A stretch of DNA of 50,872 nt from Actinomadura sp. KC06. Lineage in GTDB: Bacteria > Actinomycetota > Actinomycetes > Streptosporangiales > Streptosporangiaceae. The notes beneath the pieces were generated by a model that did no database searches, was not told the DNA's origin, and saw only the letters and a list, made by a program, of their open reading frames with translations. Every line of letters starts with the position of its first letter. Position 1 is the stretch's first letter. Location of the stretch: the NCBI RefSeq assembly GCF_004348735.1, contig NZ_SMKT01000052.1, positions 1 through 50,872 on the forward strand, in the 5' to 3' direction. The position numbers were made by a program, and so were the translations under genes. This document shows positions 16,790 to 25,608 of this stretch, piece by piece.

Positions 16790-18496
16790 GTGAAGCCGTT
16801 GCCGGAAAAAGATCCTGGCAGCCCCGACCACAGAACCCCAGCGCGCTACCTCCTGTGGCTGCTGCGCGTCCAATGGCGCAGTTGCACCGCCGGCGCGCTT
16901 CTCGGCGTCGTGTGGATGCTCAGCCAGGCCCTCATGCCCGCCGCGATCGGCCGCGCCATCGGCGACGGCGTCGTGGCGCGGGACGAGCGCGCCCTGCTGG
17001 CGTGGGGCGGCGTGCTGCTCGGTCTCGGCGTCCTGGCGGCCGTGACCGGCGCGTTCCGGCACCGGTTCGCGGTGTTCAACTGGCTGTCGGCCGCGTACCG
17101 GACGGTCCAGCTCGTCACCCGCCAGTCCACCCGCCTCGGCGGGACGCTGCCGAAGCGGCTGAGCGCGGGCGAGGTCGTCAGCATCGGTCTGTCGGACGTC
17201 TCGCACATCGGCGACACCCTCGACATCGTCTCCCGCGGGTCGGGCGCCGTCGTCGCGATCGTCGCCGTGGCGGGCATCCTGCTGTCGACGTCGCCGCCGC
17301 TGGGGCTGATCGTGCTGGTGGGCGTCCCGCTGATCCTCGCCATCGCGGCGCCGCTGCTGCGCCCCTACCGGGACCGGGAACTGGCGCACCGGGAGCTCGT
17401 CGGCGAGCTGAGCACGCACGCCACCGACCTGGTCGCGGGCCTGCGGGTGCTGCGCGGCATCGGCGGCGAGCCGCTGTTCTCCCGCCGCTACCGCGCCGAG
17501 TCACAGCGGGTGCGGGCGGCGGGGGTCGCCGCCGCGCGGGCCGAGACGCGGCTGAGCGGCGCCGAGGTGCTGCTCCCCGGCCTGCTGATCGCGCTGGTGA
17601 CGTGGGTCGGCGCCCGGTTCGCCGTCAACGGGACGATCGGTGTCGGCGAGCTGGTCGCGTTCTACGGCTACGCCGTCTTCCTGATCGTCCCGCTGAAGAC
17701 CCTGGGCGAGGCCGCCGGCAAGATCACCAAGGGGCTGGTGGCGGCGGGGCGGGTCACCGCGCTGCTGGCCATCGACCCCGAGCTGCCGGACGCCGGGACC
17801 GCCCGTCCGGCGGCGGGCGGCGACCTGGTCGACATCGCGTCCGGGCTGGTCGTGCGGCCGGGACGGGTCACCGCGATCGCCGCGGCCGACCCGCGCGACG
17901 CGCAGGCGATCGCCGACCGGCTCGGCCGGTACGCGCCCGGCGAGGTCGACTACGGCGGCGTCCCACTGTACGCGGTGGCGGACCTCAGGAAGCGGATCCT
18001 GGTCGCGGTGAACGAGGACCGCCTCTTCGCCGGGCCATTGAGCGAGTCACTGGCGCCCGACAAAGACGAGGCCACTTTGCGCGCCGCGATCCATTCCGCA
18101 TGCGCCGAAGACGTCGTCGCGTCTTCCGGATTGGACGCCTATGTGGCAGAGGCCGGACGGGAGTTCTCCGGCGGCCAGCAGCAACGGCTCCGGCTCGCAC
18201 GGGCGCTCGCCGCCGACCCGGACGTCCTCGTCCTAGTGGAGCCCACCAGCGCCGTCGACGCGCACACCGAGGCGCGTATCGCCGACAGGCTCCGTCCAGC
18301 GCGGGCGGGACGCACCACCGTGGTGTGCACGACAAGCCCGCTCATGCTGGACCGGGCCGACCACGTGGCCTTCGTCCAGGACGGCCAGATCGTCGCAGAA
18401 GGAACGCACCGCGACCTGCTGGAGACCGAGCCGCGCTACGCGGCCACCGTCACCAGAGGAGAAGCGACGGAACCAGCGGAAAGGGCAGGACGGTGA
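16790..18496 (+). CDS. ABC exporter half-transporter with degenerate ATPase domain
   Basis: 568 residues: six-helix ABC exporter membrane domain (about 20-320), then a nucleotide-binding domain. The ATPase is heavily degenerate. The Walker A position reads AIAAADPRDAQ (364-372) with no GKS/T, the Q-loop Gln is Asn (VAVNEDRLFAG), the Walker B Asp is Val (LVLVEPTSAVD), and the switch His is Ser (CTTSPLM). Only the signature FSGGQQQR (459-466) is intact. It can therefore contribute a signature motif but bind no nucleotide itself. The reading frame is clean and the next gene overlaps by 4 nt (GTGA), so it is a working partner and not a pseudogene. Substrate unknown. Confidence 0.9.
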   Translation: MKPLPEKDPGSPDHRTPARYLLWLLRVQWRSCTAGALLGVVWMLSQALMPAAIGRAIGDGVVARDERALLAWGGVLLGLGVLAAVTGAFRHRFAVFNWLSAAYRTVQLVTRQSTRLGGTLPKRLSAGEVVSIGLSDVSHIGDTLDIVSRGSGAVVAIVAVAGILLSTSPPLGLIVLVGVPLILAIAAPLLRPYRDRELAHRELVGELSTHATDLVAGLRVLRGIGGEPLFSRRYRAESQRVRAAGVAAARAETRLSGAEVLLPGLLIALVTWVGARFAVNGTIGVGELVAFYGYAVFLIVPLKTLGEAAGKITKGLVAAGRVTALLAIDPELPDAGTARPAAGGDLVDIASGLVVRPGRVTAIAAADPRDAQAIADRLGRYAPGEVDYGGVPLYAVADLRKRILVAVNEDRLFAGPLSESLAPDKDEATLRAAIHSACAEDVVASSGLDAYVAEAGREFSGGQQQRLRLARALAADPDVLVLVEPTSAVDAHTEARIADRLRPARAGRTTVVCTTSPLMLDRADHVAFVQDGQIVAEGTHRDLLETEPRYAATVTRGEATEPAERAGR

Positions 18497-20223
18497 GCGC
18501 GGAGACACTGCCTGTCGCGACGCCCGCGCAGGTGCGCGCGTACGCGCGGCGGCTCGTCGTGCGGCACCCGCGCGACCTGGCCGCCGTGCTGGCCCTGCAC
18601 GCCCTCGCCGCCGTGACGGGCCTGGTGACGCCGCGCCTGCTCGGCGCGCTCGTCGAGGACGTCCGCGACGGCCGCGCCGACGTCGACACGACCGGCCTGG
18701 CCATCGCCGCCTTCGTGATCGTGCAGGCCGTGCTGACCAGGTTCGCCTACCTCGCGTCCGCGAAGCTGGGCGAGCGCGTGCTGGCGGAGCTGCGCGAGGA
18801 GTTCGTCGACCGCGTCCTGGCCCTGCCGCTGTCGCGGGTCGAGCGGGCGGGCACCGGCGACCTGGTCACCCGCGCGTCCCGGGACGTGGACACGCTCGGC
18901 ACGTCCGTCCGGTACGCGATGCCGGAGACGCTCGTCGCGATCGTCGTCGGCGGGTTCACGGTCGGCGCGCTGCTGCTGAACGGGCCGCTCGTCGCGCTGC
19001 CCGCGCTGGTCGCCGTCCCGATGCTGTGGGCGGTGTGGCGCTGGTACCTGCCCCGCGCGCACGGCGGCTACATGCGGGAGAACGAGTCCTGGTCGCGGAT
19101 CGCGGACGGGCTCACCGAGACCGTCCAGGGCGCCCGGACGGTCGAGGCGCTCGGCCTCGCCGGCCGCCGCCACGCCCGCGGCGACGCCGACATCGCCCGC
19201 TCGTACAAGGCCGAGCGGTACACGCTGCGGCTGCGCATGGTGGTGTTCCCGGCGGCCGAGTTCGGTTTCGTGCTGCCCGTCGTGACGACCCTGGTGGCCG
19301 GAGGCTTCCTCTACATCCACGACATGGCGTCGCTCGCGCAGGTCACCGCCGCGACCCTGTACGCGCAGCAGCTCATCCAGCCGGTGGACACGCTGCTGTC
19401 CTGGCTGGACGAGCTGCAGCTCGGCGGCGCGTCCCTGGCCCGCCTGCTCGGCGTCGGCAACGTCCCGCCGGACCGGACGCCGAACGGCCGCAGCCCGGAA
19501 GGGGAGCGGCTCACGGCCCGCGACGTCCGCTACGCCTACCGCCCGGGGCAGGACGTCCTGCACGGCGTGGATCTCGACCTGAGACCCGGTGAGCGGCTCG
19601 CGATGGTCGGGCCCAGCGGCGCGGGCAAGTCCACGCTCGGCCGCCTGCTCGCCGGGGTGGACGGCCCGCGCTCAGGGAGGGTCGCAATCGGCGAGGCCGG
19701 AGGCGATGTGCCGCTGGTCGAGCTTCCCCTGGACGATCTGCGTGGCCATGTCTCCCTGGTCACGCAGGAGCATCACGTGTTCCGCGGGACGATCCGAGAG
19801 AACCTTGTGATGGCCCGTCCGGGCGCGTCCGACGCCGACATCGAGCGGGTCCTCGCCGCGGTCGACTGGGACGGGCCCGACCTCGGCACCGTCGTCGGCT
19901 CCGGCGGCGAGACGCTGTCGCCCGCCCAGGCGCAGCAGCTCGCGCTGGCGCGGCTCGTCCTGGCGGATCCGCACACGCTCGTCCTGGACGAGGCGACCTC
20001 GCTCCTCGACCCGCGCGCGGCCCGCCGCCTGGAGCGCTCGCTCGCCGCCGTCCTCGACGGGCGGACCGTCGTGGCGATCGCGCACCGCCTCCACACCGCG
20101 CACGACGCCGATCGCGTCGCCGTCGTGGAGGACGGCCGCATCACCGAACTCGGCACCCACGACGAACTCATCGCCGCGAACGGCTCCTACGCCGCGCTCT
20201 GGCGGTCCTGGCACGGAGCCTGA
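18493..20223 (+). CDS. ABC exporter half-transporter, catalytic partner
   Basis: 576 residues: exporter membrane domain with coupling-helix features (GTGDLVTRASRDVD), then an ATPase with intact Walker A GPSGAGKST (373-381), Q-loop VTQEHHVF, Walker B LVLDEAT (D499, E500) and H-loop IAHRLH. Its signature is broken: LSPAQ (475-479) in place of LSGGQ. Paired with the preceding gene, one composite site (this Walker A/B plus the partner's LSGGQ) is complete and the other is wholly dead. It starts at GTG 18493 inside the previous stop codon. It converges on the S9 peptidase gene, 16 nt away. Confidence 0.92.
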   Translation: MSAETLPVATPAQVRAYARRLVVRHPRDLAAVLALHALAAVTGLVTPRLLGALVEDVRDGRADVDTTGLAIAAFVIVQAVLTRFAYLASAKLGERVLAELREEFVDRVLALPLSRVERAGTGDLVTRASRDVDTLGTSVRYAMPETLVAIVVGGFTVGALLLNGPLVALPALVAVPMLWAVWRWYLPRAHGGYMRENESWSRIADGLTETVQGARTVEALGLAGRRHARGDADIARSYKAERYTLRLRMVVFPAAEFGFVLPVVTTLVAGGFLYIHDMASLAQVTAATLYAQQLIQPVDTLLSWLDELQLGGASLARLLGVGNVPPDRTPNGRSPEGERLTARDVRYAYRPGQDVLHGVDLDLRPGERLAMVGPSGAGKSTLGRLLAGVDGPRSGRVAIGEAGGDVPLVELPLDDLRGHVSLVTQEHHVFRGTIRENLVMARPGASDADIERVLAAVDWDGPDLGTVVGSGGETLSPAQAQQLALARLVLADPHTLVLDEATSLLDPRAARRLERSLAAVLDGRTVVAIAHRLHTAHDADRVAVVEDGRITELGTHDELIAANGSYAALWRSWHGA

Positions 20224-20239
20224 GCGCGGCGCGGACGGC

Positions 20240-22333
20240 CTACTTCGCCAGGGCGGTCTTGAGGAAGTCCACCTGCAAGTGCATCAGGTTCTCCGCGACG
20301 ACTTCCTGCGGAGTCATGTGCGTGACGCCCGACAGGGGCAGGACGGTGTGCGGGCGTCCCGCCGCGAGCAGCGCCGACGACAGGCGCAGCGTGTGGGCCG
20401 CGACGACGTTGTCGTCCGCCAGGCCGTGGATGATCATGAGCGGGCGCTTCAGCTCGCCGGCCGACTCGATGAGGGAGTTCGCGGCGTAGTTCTCCGGCTC
20501 CTCGTCGGGATGGCCCAGGTAGCGCTCGGTGTAGTGGGTGTCGTACAGGCGCCAGTCGGTGACCGGCGCGCCCGCGACGCCGGCGTGGAACACGTCCGGG
20601 CGGCGGAGCACGGCGAGCGCCGCGAGCCAGCCGCCGAACGACCAGCCGCGGATCCCGACGCGGTCGAGGTCGAACGCGGCGGGGTTCCGGCGCGCCGCCT
20701 CGATCAGCGCGGTGATCTGGTCGTCCAGGACGGGCCCGGTGAAGTCGCCGTGGACGGCGCGGTCCCACTCAGGGCCGCGTCCCGGGGTGCCGCGGCCGTC
20801 GGCGATCACGACGGCGAAGCCCTGGTCGGCCAGCCACTGCGCCTCGCAGTACATGCGCTGGACGGCGAGGACGCGCTGCGCCCCCGGCCCGCCGTAGGGG
20901 TCCATGAGGACGGGCAGCCGCCCGTCGCCGGACTTCCACCCCGTGGGCAGCAGGACCGCGGTCCGGATCTCGTGGTCGCCCGAGCGCAGCAGCTCCACCC
21001 GCGGCGTGATCACCGGCGTCTCCGCGAGCGACACGACCGGGTGGGTGCCGGACGGCGTCCGCACCTCGACCTCAGTGCCGGGACGGTCCAGCCGCGCGCC
21101 CGCGACCACCGTGATCTCGCCGGAGGCCGTCCCGCTGAAGACGCCCTGCCCTTCGGTGTGCCGGGCCACCTCGCCGTCGTTCCAGGTGTAGAGGTGGACC
21201 TCGGTGGGCTCCTCCGACGCGGTGAACAGAATGGATCGTCCGTCCACCCCTAGAACCGACCGGACCTGCAGCCCGCCGGGCGTGACGGGCTCCCCGGCGA
21301 CGGTGATCCGCCGGGTGCCGGCCGCGCGGTCCTCGGTGACCCAGACGAGGTCGCCGTCGCCGGTCCGGGCGGGCAGCCCGGCGACGATATCGGTCCACGC
21401 CGCGTCCGACTCGGTGTGCAGGAGGGTCGTCTCGCCCGACGCCGGGTCGACGCTCAGCACCCGCTGGGACCGCTGGTCGCGCGGCTGGACGACGATCAGC
21501 AGCCCATGCCGGTCCCACGCGGCCGTGACGACGTAGGGGAACATGCCCCGGTCCCACGCCACCGCCGTCCTGGCGTCCGGACGACCGCCGTCGATCTTGA
21601 ACAGCACCAGCCCCACCAGCGCGTTCGGGGTGCCCGCCGCCGGGTAGGCGATCTCGGCGGGCGGCGCCTCCGGGTTCGCGGGGTCGGCGATGTGCCAGCG
21701 CAGCACGGGCGTCTCGTCGACGCGGGCGGCCAGCAGCGTCCCGCCGTCCGGGGCCCACCAGTGCCCCCGCATCCGGTCCATCTCCTCCGCCGCGACGAAC
21801 TCCGCGAGACCGTAGGAGACCTGGTCGGACTCCGGCTGGACGAGCGCCCGGTCGTCCGTGCCGTCCATCTCGATGAGGCGCAGCGTCCGGCCCGACACGT
21901 AGGCGATCCGGCGCCCGGCGGGGTCGGGGCGCGGGTCGAAGACGGGCTCCTGCGCGGGCAGCTCGCGCACGATCGCGGTGTCGAGATCGGCGACGTAGAG
22001 GCGTCCGCCCAGGGTGAAGGCGGCCTGCCGCATGGCCCGGTCGGTGGCGTAGCCGACGATGCCGCCCGCCTGCTCGCGGGCGCGCTCGCGCCGGGCCCGC
22101 TCCTCGGCGGGCAGGTTCTCCTCGCCGGGGACGTCGAGCGCCGCCGGGTCGGCGACGCACCGCTCCTCGCCGGTGCCGGTGTCCAGCGTCCACAGGCAGG
22201 TCACCGGGTCGTCGCCCGCCCTGGTGCGCAGGAACGCGACCCGGGACTCGTCCGGTGCGATCTGGAAGGCGCGCGGGACGCCGAGGCTGAACCTTCGCGT
22301 GCGGGCGCTCTGCCGCGGATAGCTGATGCTCAT
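20240..22333 (-). CDS. S9 family prolyl oligopeptidase/dipeptidyl peptidase IV-like
   Basis: 697 residues, the usual length for bacterial DPP-IV-like (S9B) enzymes. An N-terminal beta-propeller (about 20-430) leads into an alpha/beta-hydrolase domain with the triad S565 (RGWSFGGW), D640/D641 (HGLADDNV) and H672 (GVTHMT). The propeller holds the paired-Glu region FVAAEEMDRMRGHWW, which in DPP-IV anchors the substrate N-terminus, so removal of X-Pro/X-Ala dipeptides is likely. No signal peptide is seen, so it is probably cytoplasmic. The ATG at 22333 gives the usual start MSISYPRQ; upstream in-frame sequence is Pro/Arg-rich and not conserved-looking. CAGACT lies 8 nt before the ATG. Confidence 0.92.
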   Translation of the reverse strand: MSISYPRQSARTRRFSLGVPRAFQIAPDESRVAFLRTRAGDDPVTCLWTLDTGTGEERCVADPAALDVPGEENLPAEERARRERAREQAGGIVGYATDRAMRQAAFTLGGRLYVADLDTAIVRELPAQEPVFDPRPDPAGRRIAYVSGRTLRLIEMDGTDDRALVQPESDQVSYGLAEFVAAEEMDRMRGHWWAPDGGTLLAARVDETPVLRWHIADPANPEAPPAEIAYPAAGTPNALVGLVLFKIDGGRPDARTAVAWDRGMFPYVVTAAWDRHGLLIVVQPRDQRSQRVLSVDPASGETTLLHTESDAAWTDIVAGLPARTGDGDLVWVTEDRAAGTRRITVAGEPVTPGGLQVRSVLGVDGRSILFTASEEPTEVHLYTWNDGEVARHTEGQGVFSGTASGEITVVAGARLDRPGTEVEVRTPSGTHPVVSLAETPVITPRVELLRSGDHEIRTAVLLPTGWKSGDGRLPVLMDPYGGPGAQRVLAVQRMYCEAQWLADQGFAVVIADGRGTPGRGPEWDRAVHGDFTGPVLDDQITALIEAARRNPAAFDLDRVGIRGWSFGGWLAALAVLRRPDVFHAGVAGAPVTDWRLYDTHYTERYLGHPDEEPENYAANSLIESAGELKRPLMIIHGLADDNVVAAHTLRLSSALLAAGRPHTVLPLSGVTHMTPQEVVAENLMHLQVDFLKTALAK

Positions 22334-22584
22334 GGAATCCGAGTCTGCCAGCCGCGGATCGCCTCGCCGCAGAGCGGCCGGACGGAATCGGGCGGGCGTC
22401 TGGGTGGAATCGAGCGGCGTCCGGGTGAAATCGGGCGGAGGAAGTGCGGCGCGCGGCGGCCCCGTACCCCTATGATCACGGGTCGTCGCCTGGTGAGCCG
22501 GGAATGTCACGTGCCCGGTACCGGCCTCGCGTAAGCTCAAAGCTTCCCCAAGCACATTTGTCGTCGCGCTCTGAGGAGTGGTCC

Positions 22585-24021
22585 ATGCCGGAGCTGCAGC
22601 CGGGAGATCCCCGGCGGCTGGGCTCGTACGAGATCGTCGAACGGCTCGGCGAGGGCGGCCAGGGAGTCGTCTACGCCGGCCTCGACGCCTCCGGGAACAA
22701 GGCCGCCATCAAGCTGCTGCGCGCCGACCTGGCCGCCGACGCGATGGCCCGCAACCGGTTCGTCCGGGAGGCGCAGGCCGCCAAGCAGGTGGCGCGGTTC
22801 TGCACCGCGCAGGTCCTGGAGGCCGACGTCGCGGGCGACCAGCCCTACATCGCCAGCGAGTACGTGCCGGGCCCCTCGCTGTTCAAGCAGGTCACCGAGG
22901 GCGGCCCGATCTCCGGGGCGACGCTGGAGCGGCTCGCGATCGGCACCGCGACCGCGCTGGTCGCGATCCACCAGGCCGGGATCGTGCACCGCGACTTCAA
23001 GCCGCACAACGTGATCATGGCGCCGGACGGCCCGCGGGTGATCGACTTCGGCATCGCGCGGGCCTTCGACACCGACCAGACCAACGCGACGAAGGCGATC
23101 GGCACCCCGTCGTACATGGCGCCCGAGCAGGTGGCGGGCGCCACCCTCACCGAGGCCGTGGACGTGTGGGCCTGGGCCACCACGATCGTGTTCGCCGCGA
23201 CCGGGCGCCCGCCGTTCGGCGACGACACCGTCGTCGCGGTGATCAACCGGGTGATGCACGAGCCGCCGTCGCTGGAGGGCGTGCCCGCCGACCTGCACCG
23301 GATGATCGCCGCGTGCCTGGTCAAGGAGCCGGAGCGGCGGCCGACCGCGCAGCAGCTCATGATGGCGCTGATCGGCAGCGGCCCGGGCGGCGGGCCGACC
23401 CGCATGGACGACCCCGCGCAGGCCACCACCATGCTCGCCGAGGGCTCCACGCTCGCGGCGGGCGGCATCGCCGGCGCCGGGATGGCGGCCGCGGCCGGAC
23501 GGACGCAGCCGCCGGGCGGGGCGACACGCCGCGTGTCCCCGGCCGAGTACACCGGCAACCTGCCGCCCGCGCGCTCCCCGTACGGGGCCGGTCCGCCGCC
23601 CGGCGGCCGCCGCGCCGGGTACGACGACTGGGAGCCGGAGCGCAAGTCCAAGTGGCCGATCGTCGCGGCCGTCGCCGCGATCCTCGTCCTGGCGCTGGTC
23701 GTGGGCGTGTACGCGGCTACCCGCGGGAGCAACGACCCGTCCTCGCCCGTCTCCCCGTCGGTCACCGACTCCGGGTCCGTCTCGGAGGCGCCGACGACGG
23801 AGGAGGAGGAAGAGCCGACGCCGACCCGCACCCGGACGCGCGAGAACACGCCCCCGCCGGACACCGAGCCTCCGCCGACCACCCCGACCGACGACGGCAC
23901 GCCGCCGACCACCCCGACCGACGACGACACGCCGACCCCGCCGACGACCACGCCGCCCGACGACGGTGGTGGCGGCGGTGGCGGTGGTGCCGGCGGTCAG
24001 CCGCCGCCCGCCGTTCCCTGA
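22585..24021 (+). CDS. Membrane-anchored Ser/Thr protein kinase
   Basis: 478 residues. The kinase domain (about 15-265) has GEGGQGVVY, K43 (AAIK), catalytic HRDFKPHN (D137), DFG (D154) and APE (MAPE). After a Gly/Ala/Pro-rich juxtamembrane segment comes one transmembrane helix (about 357-378). The extracellular tail is short and of low complexity: Thr/Pro/Asp/Glu-rich with repeated TPTDDGTPP units and a Gly9 run. It has no PASTA or other recognised sensor, so any ligand binding is unlikely; the tail may sit in the wall. The ATG at 22585 follows GAGGAG at a proper distance. A TAAGCT -10 candidate lies at 22532-22537. It precedes mshB but with an 81-nt gap and a separate promoter. Confidence 0.93.
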   Translation: MPELQPGDPRRLGSYEIVERLGEGGQGVVYAGLDASGNKAAIKLLRADLAADAMARNRFVREAQAAKQVARFCTAQVLEADVAGDQPYIASEYVPGPSLFKQVTEGGPISGATLERLAIGTATALVAIHQAGIVHRDFKPHNVIMAPDGPRVIDFGIARAFDTDQTNATKAIGTPSYMAPEQVAGATLTEAVDVWAWATTIVFAATGRPPFGDDTVVAVINRVMHEPPSLEGVPADLHRMIAACLVKEPERRPTAQQLMMALIGSGPGGGPTRMDDPAQATTMLAEGSTLAAGGIAGAGMAAAAGRTQPPGGATRRVSPAEYTGNLPPARSPYGAGPPPGGRRAGYDDWEPERKSKWPIVAAVAAILVLALVVGVYAATRGSNDPSSPVSPSVTDSGSVSEAPTTEEEEEPTPTRTRTRENTPPPDTEPPPTTPTDDGTPPTTPTDDDTPTPPTTTPPDDGGGGGGGGAGGQPPPAVP

Positions 24022-24088
24022 GCCGCTGGTGCGGGGCCGCGGGACCCGCCCGGGCAGGGCGGTCGACCACCGTGCTCCGGCCCCTGAG

Positions 24089-24094
24089 TAGGCT
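24089..24094 (+). promoter_or_regulatory. -10 element of leaderless mshB
   Basis: TAGGCT is followed by 8 nt and the ATG at 24103; no ribosome binding site lies between them. Confidence 0.45.
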
Positions 24095-24102
24095 CGTTTC
24101 CT

Positions 24103-25002
24103 ATGAAGGAGCCGCGGATCCTGTTCGTCCACGCCCATCCGGACGACGAGTCCATCGGGACCGGGGCGACCATGGCCAAGTACGCCGCCGAGGGCGCCCA
24201 CGTCTGTCTCGTCACGTGCACGCTGGGCGAGGAGGGCGAGGTCATCCCCGAGGAGCTGCGCCATCTGGCCTCCGACAAGGAGGACCGCCTCGGCGAGCAC
24301 CGGATCGGTGAGCTCGCGGCGGCGTGCGCGGCGCTCGGCGTCCGCGACCACCGCTTCCTCGGCGGCCCGGGCCGCTGGCGCGACTCCGGGATGATGGGCG
24401 CGCCCACCAACGACGACCCGCGCTGCTTCTGGCGCGCCGACGTCGACACCGCGGCGCTGGACCTCGTCGCCGTGATCCGGGACGTCCGGCCGCAGGTGAT
24501 CGTCACCTATGACGAGCGCGGCAACTACGGCCACCCCGACCACATCCAGGCGCACCGCGTCGCGTGGCGGGCGTTCGAGCTTGCCGCCGACCCCGCCCAC
24601 GAGGACGGCGCCGAGCCGTGGCGGGCCGCCAAGTTCTACGCCTACGCCACGCCGCGGACCGTCCTCGCCCGCGCGATCGCCGTGATGCGGGAGGCGAAGC
24701 TGCCGTTCGCGCGCGTCGCCGGGCTGGACGAGCTCGGGTCCGGCGTCCCCGACGGGCAGGTCACCACGGTCGTGGACGCCCGCGCGCACCTGGCCGCCAA
24801 GCTCAGCGCCCTGCGCGCCCACCGCACCCAGATCGTCGTGGCGCCCGAGCAGGTCGGGCCGTTCTTCGCGCTGTCGAACAACCTGGGCCAGCAGGCGTTC
24901 GGCACCGAGTACTTCATCCTCCAGGCGGGCGAGCCGGGCCCGGTCGGCGCCGGGCGCCGCGAGCGCGACCTGTTCGCCGGGCTGGCGGACCCGCGCGGCT
25001 GA
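24103..25002 (+). CDS. mshB: GlcNAc-inositol deacetylase of mycothiol synthesis
   Basis: 299 residues of the LmbE-like deacetylase family. The zinc site is complete: H12 and D15 from HAHPDDE and H147 from YGHPDH, with D14 as general base, aligning one residue off from M. tuberculosis MshB (H13, D16, H147, D15). MshB removes acetate from GlcNAc-Ins to give GlcN-Ins, the second step of mycothiol synthesis. The length and the insert GGPGRWRDSGMMG favour MshB over the mycothiol-conjugate amidase Mca. It is followed 22 nt later by a small membrane protein that often accompanies mshB. Confidence 0.9.
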   Translation: MKEPRILFVHAHPDDESIGTGATMAKYAAEGAHVCLVTCTLGEEGEVIPEELRHLASDKEDRLGEHRIGELAAACAALGVRDHRFLGGPGRWRDSGMMGAPTNDDPRCFWRADVDTAALDLVAVIRDVRPQVIVTYDERGNYGHPDHIQAHRVAWRAFELAADPAHEDGAEPWRAAKFYAYATPRTVLARAIAVMREAKLPFARVAGLDELGSGVPDGQVTTVVDARAHLAAKLSALRAHRTQIVVAPEQVGPFFALSNNLGQQAFGTEYFILQAGEPGPVGAGRRERDLFAGLADPRG

Positions 25003-25011
25003 GCGCCTCTA

Positions 25012-25017
25012 TACCCT
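25012..25017 (+). promoter_or_regulatory. -10 element before the DUF6113-like gene
   Basis: TACCCT (within TATACCCT) is followed by 7 nt and the GTG at 25025. This suggests a leaderless internal promoter between mshB and the next gene. Confidence 0.4.
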
Positions 25018-25024
25018 GGAGTCC

Positions 25025-25594
25025 GTGGACGAACACGATGACGAGACCCGGGTGAGCCTCGCCAAGCAGGGCCTTCCCGCGCACGGCGGTCCGCCGGGGC
25101 ATCCCGTGCCGCCGGGGCATTCCGTGCCGCCGGGGCATTCCGTGCCGCCCGTGCCGGACGGCGAGGCCCCGCTCGACGCGGTCGTGTCCGGCGCCGCCTA
25201 CGCGGTGCTCGGGCTGCTCGGCGCCGTGTACGGGGTGGTCGGCTCGTTCGTCCAGGACTGGACGGTGGACCGGGTGCCGGTCGCGTCGATCGTCCTCGCC
25301 CTGGTGCTGTTCGCCGTGGTGCGGCTGGCGGGCTGGGGGATGGGCGGCCGGACGGGCCCCGTCATCATGGTGCTCGCCTGGCTGATCGTCGTGTTCATCC
25401 TGTCGAACGAGGGGCCAGGCGGCGATCTCGTCATGCCCTCGGAGCTGAGCGACAAGACCAACTACGCCGGGTACGTCTACATCATCGGCGGGCTGGCCGC
25501 GGCGGTGCTCGCCGTGCTGCGCGTCCGTCCCGCCGGGCCGTCCGGGCAGTGGCTCCTCGGCCGAGCCGGCCGGACGGGCCGCACCGGCCAGTAA
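25025..25594 (+). CDS. Small membrane protein next to mshB (DUF6113-like)
   Basis: 189 residues. A short cytoplasmic N-terminus contains a Pro/Gly/His repeat (PPGHSVPPGHSVPP), followed by about four transmembrane helices (roughly 58-78, 88-105, 115-130, 150-167). Its position directly after mshB is typical of the DUF6113 membrane family in actinomycetes; I assign it by context and topology, not by a catalytic motif, and no function is known. The GTG at 25025 has a TAnnnT box 7 nt upstream. The N-terminal repeat is encoded by an 18-bp tandem repeat. Confidence 0.75.
   Translation: MDEHDDETRVSLAKQGLPAHGGPPGHPVPPGHSVPPGHSVPPVPDGEAPLDAVVSGAAYAVLGLLGAVYGVVGSFVQDWTVDRVPVASIVLALVLFAVVRLAGWGMGGRTGPVIMVLAWLIVVFILSNEGPGGDLVMPSELSDKTNYAGYVYIIGGLAAAVLAVLRVRPAGPSGQWLLGRAGRTGRTGQ
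25088..25141 (+). repeat. 18-bp tandem repeat, three units
   Basis: Three in-frame copies of GTGCCGCCGGGGCATTCC (first copy diverged) within the DUF6113-like gene. Each adds six residues (VPPGHS), so copy number can vary without a frameshift. Confidence 0.85.
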
Positions 25595-25608
25595 GGCCCC
25601 GGCCGGTT

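Noticed and set aside
15391..18492. Long + strand open frame leading into the second ABC gene
   Set aside because: It runs antisense to the PP2C regulator and out of frame through the first ABC gene. The real gene starts at GTG 18493 inside the previous stop.
16790..18496. First ABC gene as a pseudogene
   Set aside because: Despite the lost Walker motifs the frame is intact, the membrane domain is normal, LSGGQ is preserved and it is coupled to an active partner with the complementary defect.
25088..25141. CRISPR-like repeat array
   Set aside because: Units are contiguous without spacers and encode an in-frame hexapeptide.
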